Shown piece by piece: positions 35,101-43,857 of a stretch of 64,000 nucleotides of DNA; position 1 is the first letter of the stretch, and each line of letters opens with the position of its first letter. The notes under the pieces are model-generated. The model worked only from the letters and a program-made list of their open reading frames with translations. It did not search any database and was not told where the DNA came from. The DNA comes from Nostoc sp. LPT (GTDB lineage: Bacteria > Cyanobacteriota > Cyanobacteriia > Cyanobacteriales > Nostocaceae). Location: contig NZ_JABXKF010000145.1 of the NCBI RefSeq assembly GCF_017115165.1, forward strand, positions 1 to 64,000, in the 5' to 3' direction. The position numbers and the translations under genes were made by a program.

Positions 35101-36282
35101 ATGACATTTTTATTAAGCTCTCAAAATGTTTTCGAGTATTTACTTAAGCAAGAGTTATTTTTTCAGAAAGAGCAAGCTTTAAGCCAAATCGAGCTAAAGG
35201 CTGCCAAAAATTTTAACTTATTACTAAGTTTACAAGATGGTCGCCAACTCCTCGTAAAACAGGAGCGTCACGATCAAGAAGGAAAAACTGCGGGTGAATT
35301 TTTGAGTGAATGGCGAATTCATCAGCTCCTTCAACAAACTCCTGAACTCAGTCACCTCAGCCAAATGCTTTCAGAGGCTTTACATTTTGATGGGGAGCAT
35401 TCTGTTATTGTTTTTAACTACCTCAATGACTATTGCGATCTAGTTGATTTTTATATTAAGGAAAATGTTTTTCCCACAGCGATCGCAACTTCAATCGGAG
35501 CTACTCTAGCTACAATCCATTGCGCTACATTCAACCGTCAAAAATACCAGGAATTCTTCTCTCAAAATTCTGAAGATATACCCATTGCCCAAACTTCTAA
35601 ATTTGCTCGTGGGCTAGAACGGATTAGCCCGGAAGTTTTCGGGGAGGTTCCAGCAGACGGTCTAAAATTCTTTGCTCTCTATCAACGTTACGATAGCTTG
35701 GGAAAAGCGATCGCACAACTAACAGATGCTTTCGAGCCTTGTTGTCTAACGCACAATGACCTCAAGCTGAACAACATCCTTTTGCACAACGATTGGGAGC
35801 AAGCCCTCTCTGATACAGAGCAATCGACTAATAGTATTATCCGCCTCATTGACTGGGAGCGAGGTACTTGGGGAGATCCTGCATCTGATTTAGGAATGCT
35901 AATTGGCAGCTACCTGCAAATCTGGTTAAGCAGCTTAGTTGTTAGTAAGTCTATAGATATTGAAGAGTCTTTACGTCTGGCGATGACACCGCTTGAGGCA
36001 ATTCAACCTTCTATTGCAGCCCTGACTAAAGCTTATCTTACTAATTTTCCAGAAATTATCAAGCACCGTCCTGATTTTTTGAGACGAGTCGTGCAGTTCT
36101 CTGGTCTTGCATTGATTCAACAAATTCAAGGAATGCTCCAGTACCAAAAATCCTTTGGTAATACGGGTATCTGTATGCTTCAGGTTGCCAAGACTTTGTT
36201 GTGCCGCTCAGAACAATCAATCCCGACTGTTTTTGGAGTGGCAGAATCTGAGCTTACTTGCCTCAAACGTTCTCTTGCTTAA
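35101..36282 (+). CDS. APH-fold phosphotransferase, candidate RiPP Ser/Thr kinase-type dehydratase subunit
   Basis: About 393 residues of the aminoglycoside/choline phosphotransferase fold. The catalytic loop THNDLKLNNILL (H-x-D-x-x-x-x-N) and metal site IRLIDWERGTWGDPASDLG are intact. A nucleotide-binding N-lobe precedes them (LLVKQERHDQ with the lysine). APH-type proteins paired with HopA1-family proteins are implicated in dehydration of Ser/Thr in class V lanthipeptide (LxmK-type) and thioviridamide-type (TvaC-type) pathways. Here the partner lies directly downstream. The ATG at 35101 is favoured over the TTG at 35095. Resistance or small-molecule kinase roles cannot be excluded from sequence alone. 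Confidence 0.8.
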   Translation: MTFLLSSQNVFEYLLKQELFFQKEQALSQIELKAAKNFNLLLSLQDGRQLLVKQERHDQEGKTAGEFLSEWRIHQLLQQTPELSHLSQMLSEALHFDGEHSVIVFNYLNDYCDLVDFYIKENVFPTAIATSIGATLATIHCATFNRQKYQEFFSQNSEDIPIAQTSKFARGLERISPEVFGEVPADGLKFFALYQRYDSLGKAIAQLTDAFEPCCLTHNDLKLNNILLHNDWEQALSDTEQSTNSIIRLIDWERGTWGDPASDLGMLIGSYLQIWLSSLVVSKSIDIEESLRLAMTPLEAIQPSIAALTKAYLTNFPEIIKHRPDFLRRVVQFSGLALIQQIQGMLQYQKSFGNTGICMLQVAKTLLCRSEQSIPTVFGVAESELTCLKRSLA

Positions 36283-36308
36283 GTAATTTTAAGTTACACC
36301 TAAACATT

Positions 36309-37409
36309 ATGCAATTACTAGATTCTGTTCAAAGCCAACTGCCAATTTATACAGCAGTTCGAGTGTTGGATTCTCTTCAAGATATTGTCAACAATGTTCA
36401 AATCCAGTCTAATTTTTGTATTACTCATCCAGCTTACAAACCTTTTGAAATTCCTGCTGAGGTAGTAACTCGTTTTCAACGAATACCTCTGGAGCTTCAA
36501 AATAAATACCTGAGTCTACAACTGCAAAGTTTTCTCTACGGTATTTATTACAATGGCTGTATGCAAACTGCCCTAGCAGCAAATGCAAGTTCAGATAATC
36601 TAGCACTTCATCAGAATCTAGAGAACAATACTTTTCTTGGAGTAGACGTAGAGTTTTACGATCGCCTACATAAAAGTAATCTTGGTGAGGGTTACTTCGA
36701 TCCAGGTTGGTCTGTGCTGCGCCAAGAAAGTGATGGGAGTCTTGCTGTTACCAAAGGCGGTTTGACTTTGCATATTGAGCGCGATCGCCATTTACAACCT
36801 ATCGAACAATCAGCGATCGCTGGTAGCTTAGTGGCTATCCGTATGCCTCGTAATCTAGTTCAAAACGGATTTTACATGGCGGTAAGCAATGCAGGGCCGG
36901 ACACTCATCCTCAAACAGTGAGAGTCTACTTTAATTTAAGCCCTGAAGGTGCGATCGCACTCGTGGAAAGCTTAACACGGCAATTAAACCAAATCAGAAT
37001 TCCTTTCACCTTTAAAGTACTATATAACCCTTCTGATTACGGACGCTATGACAGTGGAGTTCTCTACTTTGAGAAAAGCAATTATGAAGCAATTCGACAA
37101 GTGCTAAAAAGTGTTTATGCAGAAAACGAATCGCATTTCCACACAGAAGTACCCTTGTTTACAAAATTACTTGCGCCTGGAATTGCTTTAGCAGAAGAAC
37201 CAGACTGCAAATTTGCTGCTAAAGAAAGTTTTGGGATGAATCGCTGTCAAATTGTTGCTAATGGTTTACTAGAAGCACGGGCTACAGGTGATGAATCGCC
37301 CCAGAACCGGATGGCATCTATCTATCAGCACTTCTCTTTTCTAGGAATTGATTGGCAGCGTTCTTATCTGAATGCCAATTCTGAAGACATCTACACCCCG
37401 TTAGACTAA
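36309..37409 (+). CDS. HopA1-family protein, candidate RiPP lyase subunit
   Basis: About 366 residues matching the HopA1 effector-like family as found in bacteria outside plant pathogens: an N-terminal LQLQSFLYGIYYNGCM, a central DPGWSVLRQESDGSLAVTKGGLTLHIER region, AIRMPRNLVQNGFYMAVSNAGP, VRVYFNLSPEGAIALVESLT and FKVLYNPSDYGRYDSGVLYF. In class V lanthipeptide (LxmY-type) and thioviridamide (TvaD-type) clusters such a protein pairs with an APH kinase. It starts at the ATG at 36309, 26 bases after the kinase stop, and its stop overlaps the AKR start (TAATG). It is not a virulence effector here, since no type III system is present. Confidence 0.8.
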   Translation: MQLLDSVQSQLPIYTAVRVLDSLQDIVNNVQIQSNFCITHPAYKPFEIPAEVVTRFQRIPLELQNKYLSLQLQSFLYGIYYNGCMQTALAANASSDNLALHQNLENNTFLGVDVEFYDRLHKSNLGEGYFDPGWSVLRQESDGSLAVTKGGLTLHIERDRHLQPIEQSAIAGSLVAIRMPRNLVQNGFYMAVSNAGPDTHPQTVRVYFNLSPEGAIALVESLTRQLNQIRIPFTFKVLYNPSDYGRYDSGVLYFEKSNYEAIRQVLKSVYAENESHFHTEVPLFTKLLAPGIALAEEPDCKFAAKESFGMNRCQIVANGLLEARATGDESPQNRMASIYQHFSFLGIDWQRSYLNANSEDIYTPLD

Positions 37410-38425
37410 TGAAACTAACCAATCTTGCATCGCCTAAAGTAGCTTCAGCTAGCGAAGTTAGTTATGTAACAAATAATTTCCCAGAGTCGAATTTACCATT
37501 TTATCGCAAACTAGGACGGACAGATTTAACCGTTAGCTGTCTTGGCTTGGGTGGTGGTGGTAGCATCTCAAGTGAGGATACGCTTTATGCTTTCGAGCGT
37601 GGGATTAACTACTTTTTCTACTCTAGCGATTTGCACCACTATATTTACAGTTCCATGTCTGAGGCGCTGCGTCAGATATCTAGCCGTCGCTCCTCAGTGC
37701 GAGAGAAAGTAGTGCTAGCAACTGTGACTTATATCAAAAGTCCAGAAATGGCGCTAGCTGCTCTATTAGATCAATTCGTAGAGCTAAATATTGATTATAT
37801 TGATGTGTTGTTCTGGGGCTGGATTGGTGAGAATGATGGGGCAGCTTTACAGAATTGCTTGCAGCTTTCTCCTGATTTAAGAGGCACTAATTCTGTTTAT
37901 CAGCGTACCATTGAAAAAATGTTTGGCGCTTCTGATAGACTCAAGAAGATGGGAGCCGTCCGCTATATTGGTGCTTCGTTTCACGATATTAATTTGGCGC
38001 AACAGTGCTTGCATAGCGACCTATTAGATGTGGTGATGGTCAGACACAATGTCGCTCATCGCTCTGCTCAGAGTCAGATATTTAATCAATTGGATGTGCA
38101 AGACCCTTCTCGACCAGGTATCGTCACCTTCAAATCGACAGGTTCTCACTCAGGGTCTCTCTGGAATATTCCAGTTGGTTTACCAGAAAAATGCTGGCGA
38201 CCTACTGTTCCTGACTTATACCGATACTCGTTAACGCAGAACTGTGTGGATGTTTGCTTAACAGGTTTGACTCAACGCGAAGAAATCGATGCTGCAATAT
38301 TTGGAGTTCAGCAAGGTAAGTTAACAGCCACTGAAGTTGAATACCTAAACCTTTATGGTGATTTACATCGTAACAAGCTCAAAATCCAAGAAGTTTCACC
38401 TGAACAACTACTTTACCAAATTTAA
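37409..38425 (+). CDS. Aldo/keto reductase-family protein with atypical active site
   Basis: A 338-residue protein of the AKR TIM-barrel family by its N-terminus (YRKLGRTDLTVSCLGLGGGG), KKMGAVRYIGASFH, and C-terminal NCVDVCLTGLTQREEIDAAI. Canonical catalytic positions look altered. The usual GxNFFDTA with catalytic Asp reads GINYFFYSSD, the usual TK reads ATVTY, and the usual QLH reads LFWGWIG. Activity as a standard carbonyl reductase is therefore doubtful. It is translationally coupled to HopA1. Because it travels with the dehydration pair, reduction of dehydroalanine/dehydrobutyrine to D-residues, or a binding role, is conceivable but unproven. Confidence 0.75.
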   Translation: MKLTNLASPKVASASEVSYVTNNFPESNLPFYRKLGRTDLTVSCLGLGGGGSISSEDTLYAFERGINYFFYSSDLHHYIYSSMSEALRQISSRRSSVREKVVLATVTYIKSPEMALAALLDQFVELNIDYIDVLFWGWIGENDGAALQNCLQLSPDLRGTNSVYQRTIEKMFGASDRLKKMGAVRYIGASFHDINLAQQCLHSDLLDVVMVRHNVAHRSAQSQIFNQLDVQDPSRPGIVTFKSTGSHSGSLWNIPVGLPEKCWRPTVPDLYRYSLTQNCVDVCLTGLTQREEIDAAIFGVQQGKLTATEVEYLNLYGDLHRNKLKIQEVSPEQLLYQI

Positions 38426-38547
38426 GAGGAAATGTCAGTATAATAAGCAACTCATGTCTTGAGAATAAAGGCATGAAATTAAAGTTTGGCAAAAACTGAC
38501 ACAGTGCGATCGCAATCTAAATAGCTTTAATTTAGGAGAAATTTATA

Positions 38548-38634
38548 ATGGCAAGTATTAAAATTTATAACCTATACTCTGCTGGTTCTCAATTGTTCAA
38601 AGATATAGCCATTTTTAATTTTAAGGAACAATAA
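38548..38634 (+). CDS. Truncated leader-like mini-ORF
   Basis: A 28-codon frame: MASIKIYNLYSAGSQLFKDI, then AIFNFKEQ and TAA. The first 19 residues clearly follow the precursor leader pattern (M-x-x-I-x-I-x-x-L-x-x-x-G-S-x-L-F-x-D), but the Gly-Gly site and core are absent. A TAGGAGAA ribosome site lies seven to eight bases upstream, like the true precursors, and the PPIase ATG comes four bases after the stop. It is either a decayed fourth precursor or a retained short peptide coupling translation to the PPIase. Confidence 0.6.
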   Translation: MASIKIYNLYSAGSQLFKDIAIFNFKEQ

Positions 38635-38638
38635 ATAG

Positions 38639-39469
38639 ATGACAGAAACTTTAGAAAAAAACGCTACTTTCTTCAACGGTGGCAAACCCCACAAAGAAGT
38701 GGCTTCTGATTTGGAGTCTACAGATAAATTTGTACTGCCAGAAATTTATCTTGCAACAAATGAAGATGTTATTGCTTATCTGCGCCGTTCTCATAAAATT
38801 GCTGAAATTGCAGTTTTAGCTGAACGTGATGCATTGGTTTTGAGTCTTTGCGAGCAGTTTGACATCACTATTTCCGATCAGGAATTGCAAGCAGCAGGAG
38901 ATACATTTCGCTTGGAACACAAGTTACTGGGAGCCTCTGAAACTTTAGCATGGCTTCAAAAGCAGCAAATCTTTGTAGAAGATTGGACTCAAGGTATCAG
39001 AGTGGCACTACTTACAAATAAGTTAAAAGAACATTTGTTTGGAGATAGTGTGGACTCTCATTATTTAAGCAACCGTAATCATTATAAACGTGTTGCCCTA
39101 TCCCAAATATTAGTTAGTGACTTAACAGATGCACTGAAAATAATCTATACCATTCGAGAGGAAAATGCTTCATTTTGTGCGTTAGCACTGGAACACTCGA
39201 AAGGTAAGCAGTCAAGAGACAATGGTGGCTTTGTTGGTATTCGCTTTTTGTCAGAATTGATGCCGGAGATTGCACAGGTTATTACTGTAGCAAAAGAAGG
39301 CGAAGTGATTGAACCTGTCCAAACAAAACTGGGTTATCACATCTTGAGAATTGAAAAATGGTTTCCTGCTGAATTAAGCGAAATCAGAGAGCAAGTTTTA
39401 GAAACTCTCTTTCAAGCTTGGCTAAAAGCAGGAAACGTCTCTGTTAATCATGCTGAACGGCATCAATAA
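38639..39469 (+). CDS. Parvulin-type peptidyl-prolyl isomerase (SurA/PpiC-like), plus arm of RiPP locus
   Basis: A 276-residue paralogue of the protein at 27406-28152. A helical N-terminal part (LRRSHKIAEIAVLAERDALV through LLGASETLAWLQKQQ) is followed by a PpiC domain (YKRVALSQILVSDLTDALKI, DNGGFVGIRFLSELMPEIAQ, TKLGYHILRIEKWFP). It has no signal peptide. It sits four bases after the leader-like mini-ORF and is the last gene before a strong terminator. Each arm of the locus therefore ends in its own parvulin. An interaction with precursor leaders is a testable idea. Confidence 0.8.
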   Translation: MTETLEKNATFFNGGKPHKEVASDLESTDKFVLPEIYLATNEDVIAYLRRSHKIAEIAVLAERDALVLSLCEQFDITISDQELQAAGDTFRLEHKLLGASETLAWLQKQQIFVEDWTQGIRVALLTNKLKEHLFGDSVDSHYLSNRNHYKRVALSQILVSDLTDALKIIYTIREENASFCALALEHSKGKQSRDNGGFVGIRFLSELMPEIAQVITVAKEGEVIEPVQTKLGYHILRIEKWFPAELSEIREQVLETLFQAWLKAGNVSVNHAERHQ

Positions 39470-39612
39470 AATGGTCAATGTCTAACAGAATTCTTGACTT
39501 GACATTTTGAATTGAACTAAAATTGCTACTTAAGCTTTTGCTTCAGAATAGTTAACAAAAAAGCTGTTTAGCATAAGTCCTGTACTTGTCGTTAAACCGC
39601 ACTTGGCTAACG

Positions 39613-39646
39613 CTTGCCTCTAGGTCTAATTAGAGGCAAGTTTTTT
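39613..39646 (+). terminator. Strong intrinsic terminator of the RiPP plus arm
   Basis: CTTGCCTCTA (39613-39622) pairs perfectly with TAGAGGCAAG (39631-39640) over an 8-base loop and is followed by TTTTTT. It lies about 145 bases after the PPIase stop. The rest of 39470-39869 is AT-rich with no recognised gene. Confidence 0.85.
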
Positions 39647-39869
39647 GTGTTATATCATGTTCGGATAATCACTTATGATAAAAGTAGGAATAAAAACGAT
39701 CAACTATGCCGAAACGACTTAAACAAGCTGAGAATTTCTGCGTTTACCTTGAGAAACTCACTATAAATTTGGGATAGGGCTAATCATCTTACTACAAATT
39801 TTTAATTTTTTACACAAACTTACTTATTTTTTAATCGATAAATAATAAACATTAAATACAAAACTGCTA

Positions 39870-40670
39870 ATGCTTGTAATGAAGGGAATTTGGAGTTTTT
39901 GCTTGCTGTTTTTATTCCTTCTATGGGGTGGTGAAGCTTTTGCAGGAGAGTTGTCTGAACGGTTAGCAAATTTTCCCCAATGGGAAAAATTAACTTCAGT
40001 ACAACTCGCTTCGGGTGATTTAGTTTACCCTGAATGGATGGCTGGTACTTGGAAAGTTACAAGTACCTTAGTAGATTTAGCTGCGCCTTTAGCACCAGAG
40101 ATTGTAACACCAGGGTTTGAAGGTAATCGCCGACAATTAAATCAGCCTGTGAGTTTTGTAGTAAGATTTGTAAAACGGCAACCATCTATTGCTGGGTTAA
40201 AAATACTTCCTCAGATAGGTTACAAATCCTCCATTTTAGTAGCAGATAGAGCATTTAATAGCTTGAATTTGGCAAGAGCTTATTTAGGGGATGAAGCAGT
40301 GTTATTAGTCAAAGTAGATCCAGATTCACCTAATCGTCAAATTACGTTCTTGCGTAGCAGTCGCCAACTAGTTTCCATTGTGACTGCACGTGCTACAGAA
40401 ACTACCTCTGATTGTAAATTTATCACCACAGAAGTGTTTCAACAACTATTTAAAGGTGGTTCACGCCCCTACTTCAACTCTGTAGAATCTACTACGGCTT
40501 ATCATAAACTTCCAACATCCAATCCGGCGATTGAGGCAGATCAAGTTACTGCAGTCTATCTTTCACCCCAAGATCCAGATTACTTTAAAGGTGGTTCTCG
40601 ACCAGTTGCTCTCTACCACTATCGCCTTGAATTTTTCCCTCAAGAACTACCAACTACTCCCAAAGAGTGA
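39870..40670 (+). CDS. Exported DUF6816-like protein
   Basis: A 266-residue protein with a clear signal peptide (MKGIWSFCLLFLFLLWGGEA, cleavage near AFA-GE). The mature part has a cyanobacteria/chloroplast-type pattern: PQWEKLTSVQLASGDLVYPE, WMAGTWKVTSTLVDLAAP, FVVRFVKRQ and two FKGGSRP motifs. I associate it with DUF6816, found in cyanobacteria and chloroplast lumen proteins, but from memory only. Its product is periplasmic or lumenal and its function unknown. An ATG nine bases downstream (39879) is an alternative start. It is a separate transcript from the RiPP arm because the terminator intervenes. Confidence 0.65.
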   Translation: MLVMKGIWSFCLLFLFLLWGGEAFAGELSERLANFPQWEKLTSVQLASGDLVYPEWMAGTWKVTSTLVDLAAPLAPEIVTPGFEGNRRQLNQPVSFVVRFVKRQPSIAGLKILPQIGYKSSILVADRAFNSLNLARAYLGDEAVLLVKVDPDSPNRQITFLRSSRQLVSIVTARATETTSDCKFITTEVFQQLFKGGSRPYFNSVESTTAYHKLPTSNPAIEADQVTAVYLSPQDPDYFKGGSRPVALYHYRLEFFPQELPTTPKE

Positions 40671-40757
40671 TTTGTCATCTAGCTCTTGACTACTTTGTAA
40701 TACATTTGTAGTATATAAATTCCAAGTTTACGATCGCGCTCTTGGACGGTGTGCATC

Positions 40758-42578
40758 ATGGCCAAATTTCAAGATATTGTCAATTACTTTCGCTCTGATT
40801 GGAAGCTGAGTGTTTTTAGTATCGCAGCATCCGGCATTTACGAAATTATTGATTTGGTTGTTCCTTATGCGATCGGGCAGATTTTAAATGTTTTGTCTGG
40901 TCAAGCTTTGGATAAACCAATTCAAAGTGCGATCGCAAGTTTTTCAGATATTACCAATTACCCAGTTAATAAAACTCTATCTTTGAGTGTATTACTGGGT
41001 TTAATTTTCGTTGTCACCGTAGTGAGAGCGCCAACACAGCCCTGGTTGACTGGTTGGTTTCACTGGGATATAACTTTCAGGTCGCGTCGAAAGAAAACCG
41101 AAGCAGCCATCGCCAAAATTCTTACTCTCCCACTGGAATTTTATGACGAAAATAACCCCGGACGCATCGCCGGAAGAGTAGCTAGAGGTGTTGAGAACCA
41201 CGCTTGGGCGTATCCCGAAATCGCCGGACAGTTGATTCCTAAACTGGTTCGTGTACTGGGAATTTTTGTGTTTATTTTGGTGATTGAGTGGCGAATTGCG
41301 ATTTTATATCTAATTTCCTTTGTAATTATTCTCAGCTTAAGCTTGAAGGATTTACAGCAATTGATTAGGTACGAAAGTCGTCTGAATAAATATGCAGAGA
41401 ATACCGAAAGCCGCAATTCTGAACTGATCACCAATATCAAAACGGTGAAAGCATTTGCTACAGAAGCTAGGGAACTGAAACGGCAAAAGCAACGTTTAGA
41501 TCGTGAATTAATAGTGGTTGATTATCGCATCCACAAAGGTTATGTGAAACTGGGTACTTGGCAAAGGACTGTAATTCAGTTTTGTGTGTTTACAATTCTG
41601 GGTTTGACTTTAGCAGCAACAGTAAATGGGAGAATTTCTCTGGGTCATTTTGTCATGACCTTAACTCTTTCTAGCATGGCTTATGCCGAATTAGAACCAA
41701 TTACTAACTTGGCAGAAGTTTTCGCCCGTCGTTATTCTTCTATGCTGCGGTTTCACGAATTTCTCCAAGAGCCAACTGCATCTGATTCAGCTAGTCTTTT
41801 AGAAGAGAGCAACCAGACAGAATCACCTTATAAATTTACTGGAAAAGTTGAGTTGTCACACGTCAGTTTTGGATATGATGCCAACCATCAAGTTTTGCAA
41901 GATATCAGCTTGTTGATTGAGCCATACCAAACAGTCGCATTAGTGGGGCGTTCCGGTTCTGGTAAGTCTACTTTAGTAAAATTGCTGTTGCGATATTTTG
42001 AACCTCAAGCAGGTCAAATTCTGATTGATGGTCAAGATATTCGCACTTTGAATGTAGGTAAGTATAGACGAAGGTTAGCGATCGTTCACCAAGAAGTAGA
42101 CGTTTTCAACGGTACTATCTTGGATAATCTGACTTATGGCAGACCGGATGCTAGTTTGGAGCAGGTTCAAGAAGCCTGTAGAATTGCCAGAGTCGATGAA
42201 GTAGTGCAGCATTTACCTAAAGGTTATTATACCGTCGTCGGGGAACGAGGTGTCAGGTTATCTGGAGGACAAAGACAACGCTTGGGAATTGCTAGGGCGT
42301 TGTTAGTGGAACCAGACGTACTGATTTTTGATGAAGCCACCTCTAGTTTAGATTATGAGTCTGAGCGTTCAATTCAGCTAGCGATGCGATCGATTCAGGG
42401 CACTTGCACTACCATCGTTATTGCCCACCGTTTAAGCACAGTAAGGGAAGCTGATAAAATTGTCGTTCTAGAGCAAGGAAAGATTGTAGAAGTGGGTAGC
42501 CACAATGAACTCTTGCGTCACGAAGGTATTTACCGCCGCTTGCACTCTCTGCAAGAAACAGGAGAACTCCTGAGTTAA
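40758..42578 (+). CDS. ABC exporter, fused permease and ATPase
   Basis: About 606 residues: a six-helix exporter domain (about 1-325) and an ATPase with Walker A GRSGSGKSTLVKLLLRYF, signature RLSGGQRQRLGIARALL, Walker B VLIFDEATSSLD and H-loop IAHRLSTVREADK. It is a half transporter that would form a homodimer. The ATG at 40758 is preferred to the GTG at 40749. It has no peptidase domain, so it is not a leader-processing exporter. It might belong to immunity or lipid export, but nothing ties it to the RiPP locus beyond proximity. Confidence 0.9.
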   Translation: MAKFQDIVNYFRSDWKLSVFSIAASGIYEIIDLVVPYAIGQILNVLSGQALDKPIQSAIASFSDITNYPVNKTLSLSVLLGLIFVVTVVRAPTQPWLTGWFHWDITFRSRRKKTEAAIAKILTLPLEFYDENNPGRIAGRVARGVENHAWAYPEIAGQLIPKLVRVLGIFVFILVIEWRIAILYLISFVIILSLSLKDLQQLIRYESRLNKYAENTESRNSELITNIKTVKAFATEARELKRQKQRLDRELIVVDYRIHKGYVKLGTWQRTVIQFCVFTILGLTLAATVNGRISLGHFVMTLTLSSMAYAELEPITNLAEVFARRYSSMLRFHEFLQEPTASDSASLLEESNQTESPYKFTGKVELSHVSFGYDANHQVLQDISLLIEPYQTVALVGRSGSGKSTLVKLLLRYFEPQAGQILIDGQDIRTLNVGKYRRRLAIVHQEVDVFNGTILDNLTYGRPDASLEQVQEACRIARVDEVVQHLPKGYYTVVGERGVRLSGGQRQRLGIARALLVEPDVLIFDEATSSLDYESERSIQLAMRSIQGTCTTIVIAHRLSTVREADKIVVLEQGKIVEVGSHNELLRHEGIYRRLHSLQETGELLS

Positions 42579-42641
42579 GGGATATACACCTTTTAGATTT
42601 TAAATTTTAGATTGACCACAGGATGAATCCGCTTGATTCAA

Positions 42642-42673
42642 TCGACTTTATTCACAATAAGGTCGATTTTTTT
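42642..42673 (+). terminator. Intrinsic terminator after ABC exporter
   Basis: TCGACTTTATT pairs with AATAAGGTCGA (one G-U pair) over a CAC loop and is followed by seven T. It lies 63 bases after the stop codon. The remaining sequence to 42900 shows no gene. Confidence 0.85.
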
Positions 42674-42900
42674 ATAGACATATCCAGAAATTAAATATGT
42701 GTTATCTAAAACCCTTTCGCGCCTATTCGGTAGTACAACTAATATTATCAAGTGGGGAATTTGCTCCTATTCCCCAAGAAAAACCTTAGCCATTGAAATT
42801 CGTTTTACGCGCTTGGGTGAAGCGTGAGAAGTAAAGTAAACAATCCATTGCCTATTGCTAGAATACTAATCACTAATCGAAGTCTTCCAATCAGAAAAAA

Positions 42901-43857
42901 CTAAGATTTGCTCTTATCGGCTTCTTTCTGTGCCGCCTCACTGTATTTTTTATAAAGTTGAGTACGAATCTTGGCTTCTTGATAACGGCTGTGGGTTTGT
43001 GGTACAGTACTCATTAAATCTGAAGCCCGTTGCCACTTAGCAGCAATCTCTAACCACTGAGTTGAGGTTGTAGCCGTTTTGCCAGATGCAGAAGCTTGGT
43101 TGGCAATTCGCACAGATATTTGGAATGGATCGTCAGATGGCTCAGAAAAGGTATTGTTAGGAGAGCGAGATGGTGTTTGGGCTTTCCTGTGGTTAGTATT
43201 TTCTGTAGTTAAAGATTTGGAAGTTTCTGGTTGTATTAGGCTTTTCAGTTTATTACCTAGCTGGGCATAAACAACCCAACTAAGCAACAACAGTGAGCAT
43301 AAACCAGCTGCTGCTAATATCTTTGTTTTAGGTTTATTTTTGTATTTTTCTTTGTTAATGAGTACTAAAGGACGAGAGACTTGAGTTTTAGGATAATTTG
43401 GTTTTCCTAGTTCAGCTTGAGCTTCTGTGAAATCTTTAATTAATTGCTTTACAATATTGGGCTGAATTAATGTAATTTCCTGTGACCAAAGCAATTGATT
43501 CTCGCGATCGCTGTCTATTTCTTTTAACCACAGCAATTGTTGTTCTCGAACAATCCGACTGTTGATCTTGACACGGCGAATGTGACGCGGGGCGATAGAC
43601 TCAAGAATTTGCTGGATTTGTTCTACCAGGGGAGATTGCTCTAGTTGCTCTACTTTAGCTGCCTCGCACAGAATTTGTAAGACACCATCAGAAAAAATGG
43701 CTCTAGTTCTGACACAAGACTGGGCTAGCTTTTCGTTCAATAGCTGAATAATCGCTGCAACGCTGCCTTGGTGAGCTTGCCACGCGATATCGTTTATCCG
43801 GTCTACCACCTGAAATTTAGTGATAGCTCTTCCACCCTGACTGATTAACGTATTCAT
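42901..43857 (-). CDS. Uncharacterised protein with one transmembrane segment
   Basis: A 318-residue protein I do not recognise as a named family. The N-terminal 150 residues are mixed helix with an internal near-repeat (QQLLWLKEIDSDRENQLLWS), resembling cyanobacterial proteins that begin with an adhesion- or regulatory-like helical domain. One transmembrane helix (about 187-205, AAAGLCSLLLLSWVVYAQL) separates this from a Ser/Pro-rich linker and a C-terminal helical segment (QWLEIAAKWQRASDLMSTVP, then SRYQEAKIRTQLYKKYSEAA) similar to a TPR-like unit. It is monocistronic. Confidence 0.65.
   Translation of the reverse strand: MNTLISQGGRAITKFQVVDRINDIAWQAHQGSVAAIIQLLNEKLAQSCVRTRAIFSDGVLQILCEAAKVEQLEQSPLVEQIQQILESIAPRHIRRVKINSRIVREQQLLWLKEIDSDRENQLLWSQEITLIQPNIVKQLIKDFTEAQAELGKPNYPKTQVSRPLVLINKEKYKNKPKTKILAAAGLCSLLLLSWVVYAQLGNKLKSLIQPETSKSLTTENTNHRKAQTPSRSPNNTFSEPSDDPFQISVRIANQASASGKTATTSTQWLEIAAKWQRASDLMSTVPQTHSRYQEAKIRTQLYKKYSEAAQKEADKSKS

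Noticed and set aside
39706-39777. 23-codon frame MPKRLKQAENFCVYLEKLTI and beyond after the RiPP terminator
   Set aside because: It has a protein-like start, but it is short, has no clear ribosome site and no family I can recognise; at most a fragment.
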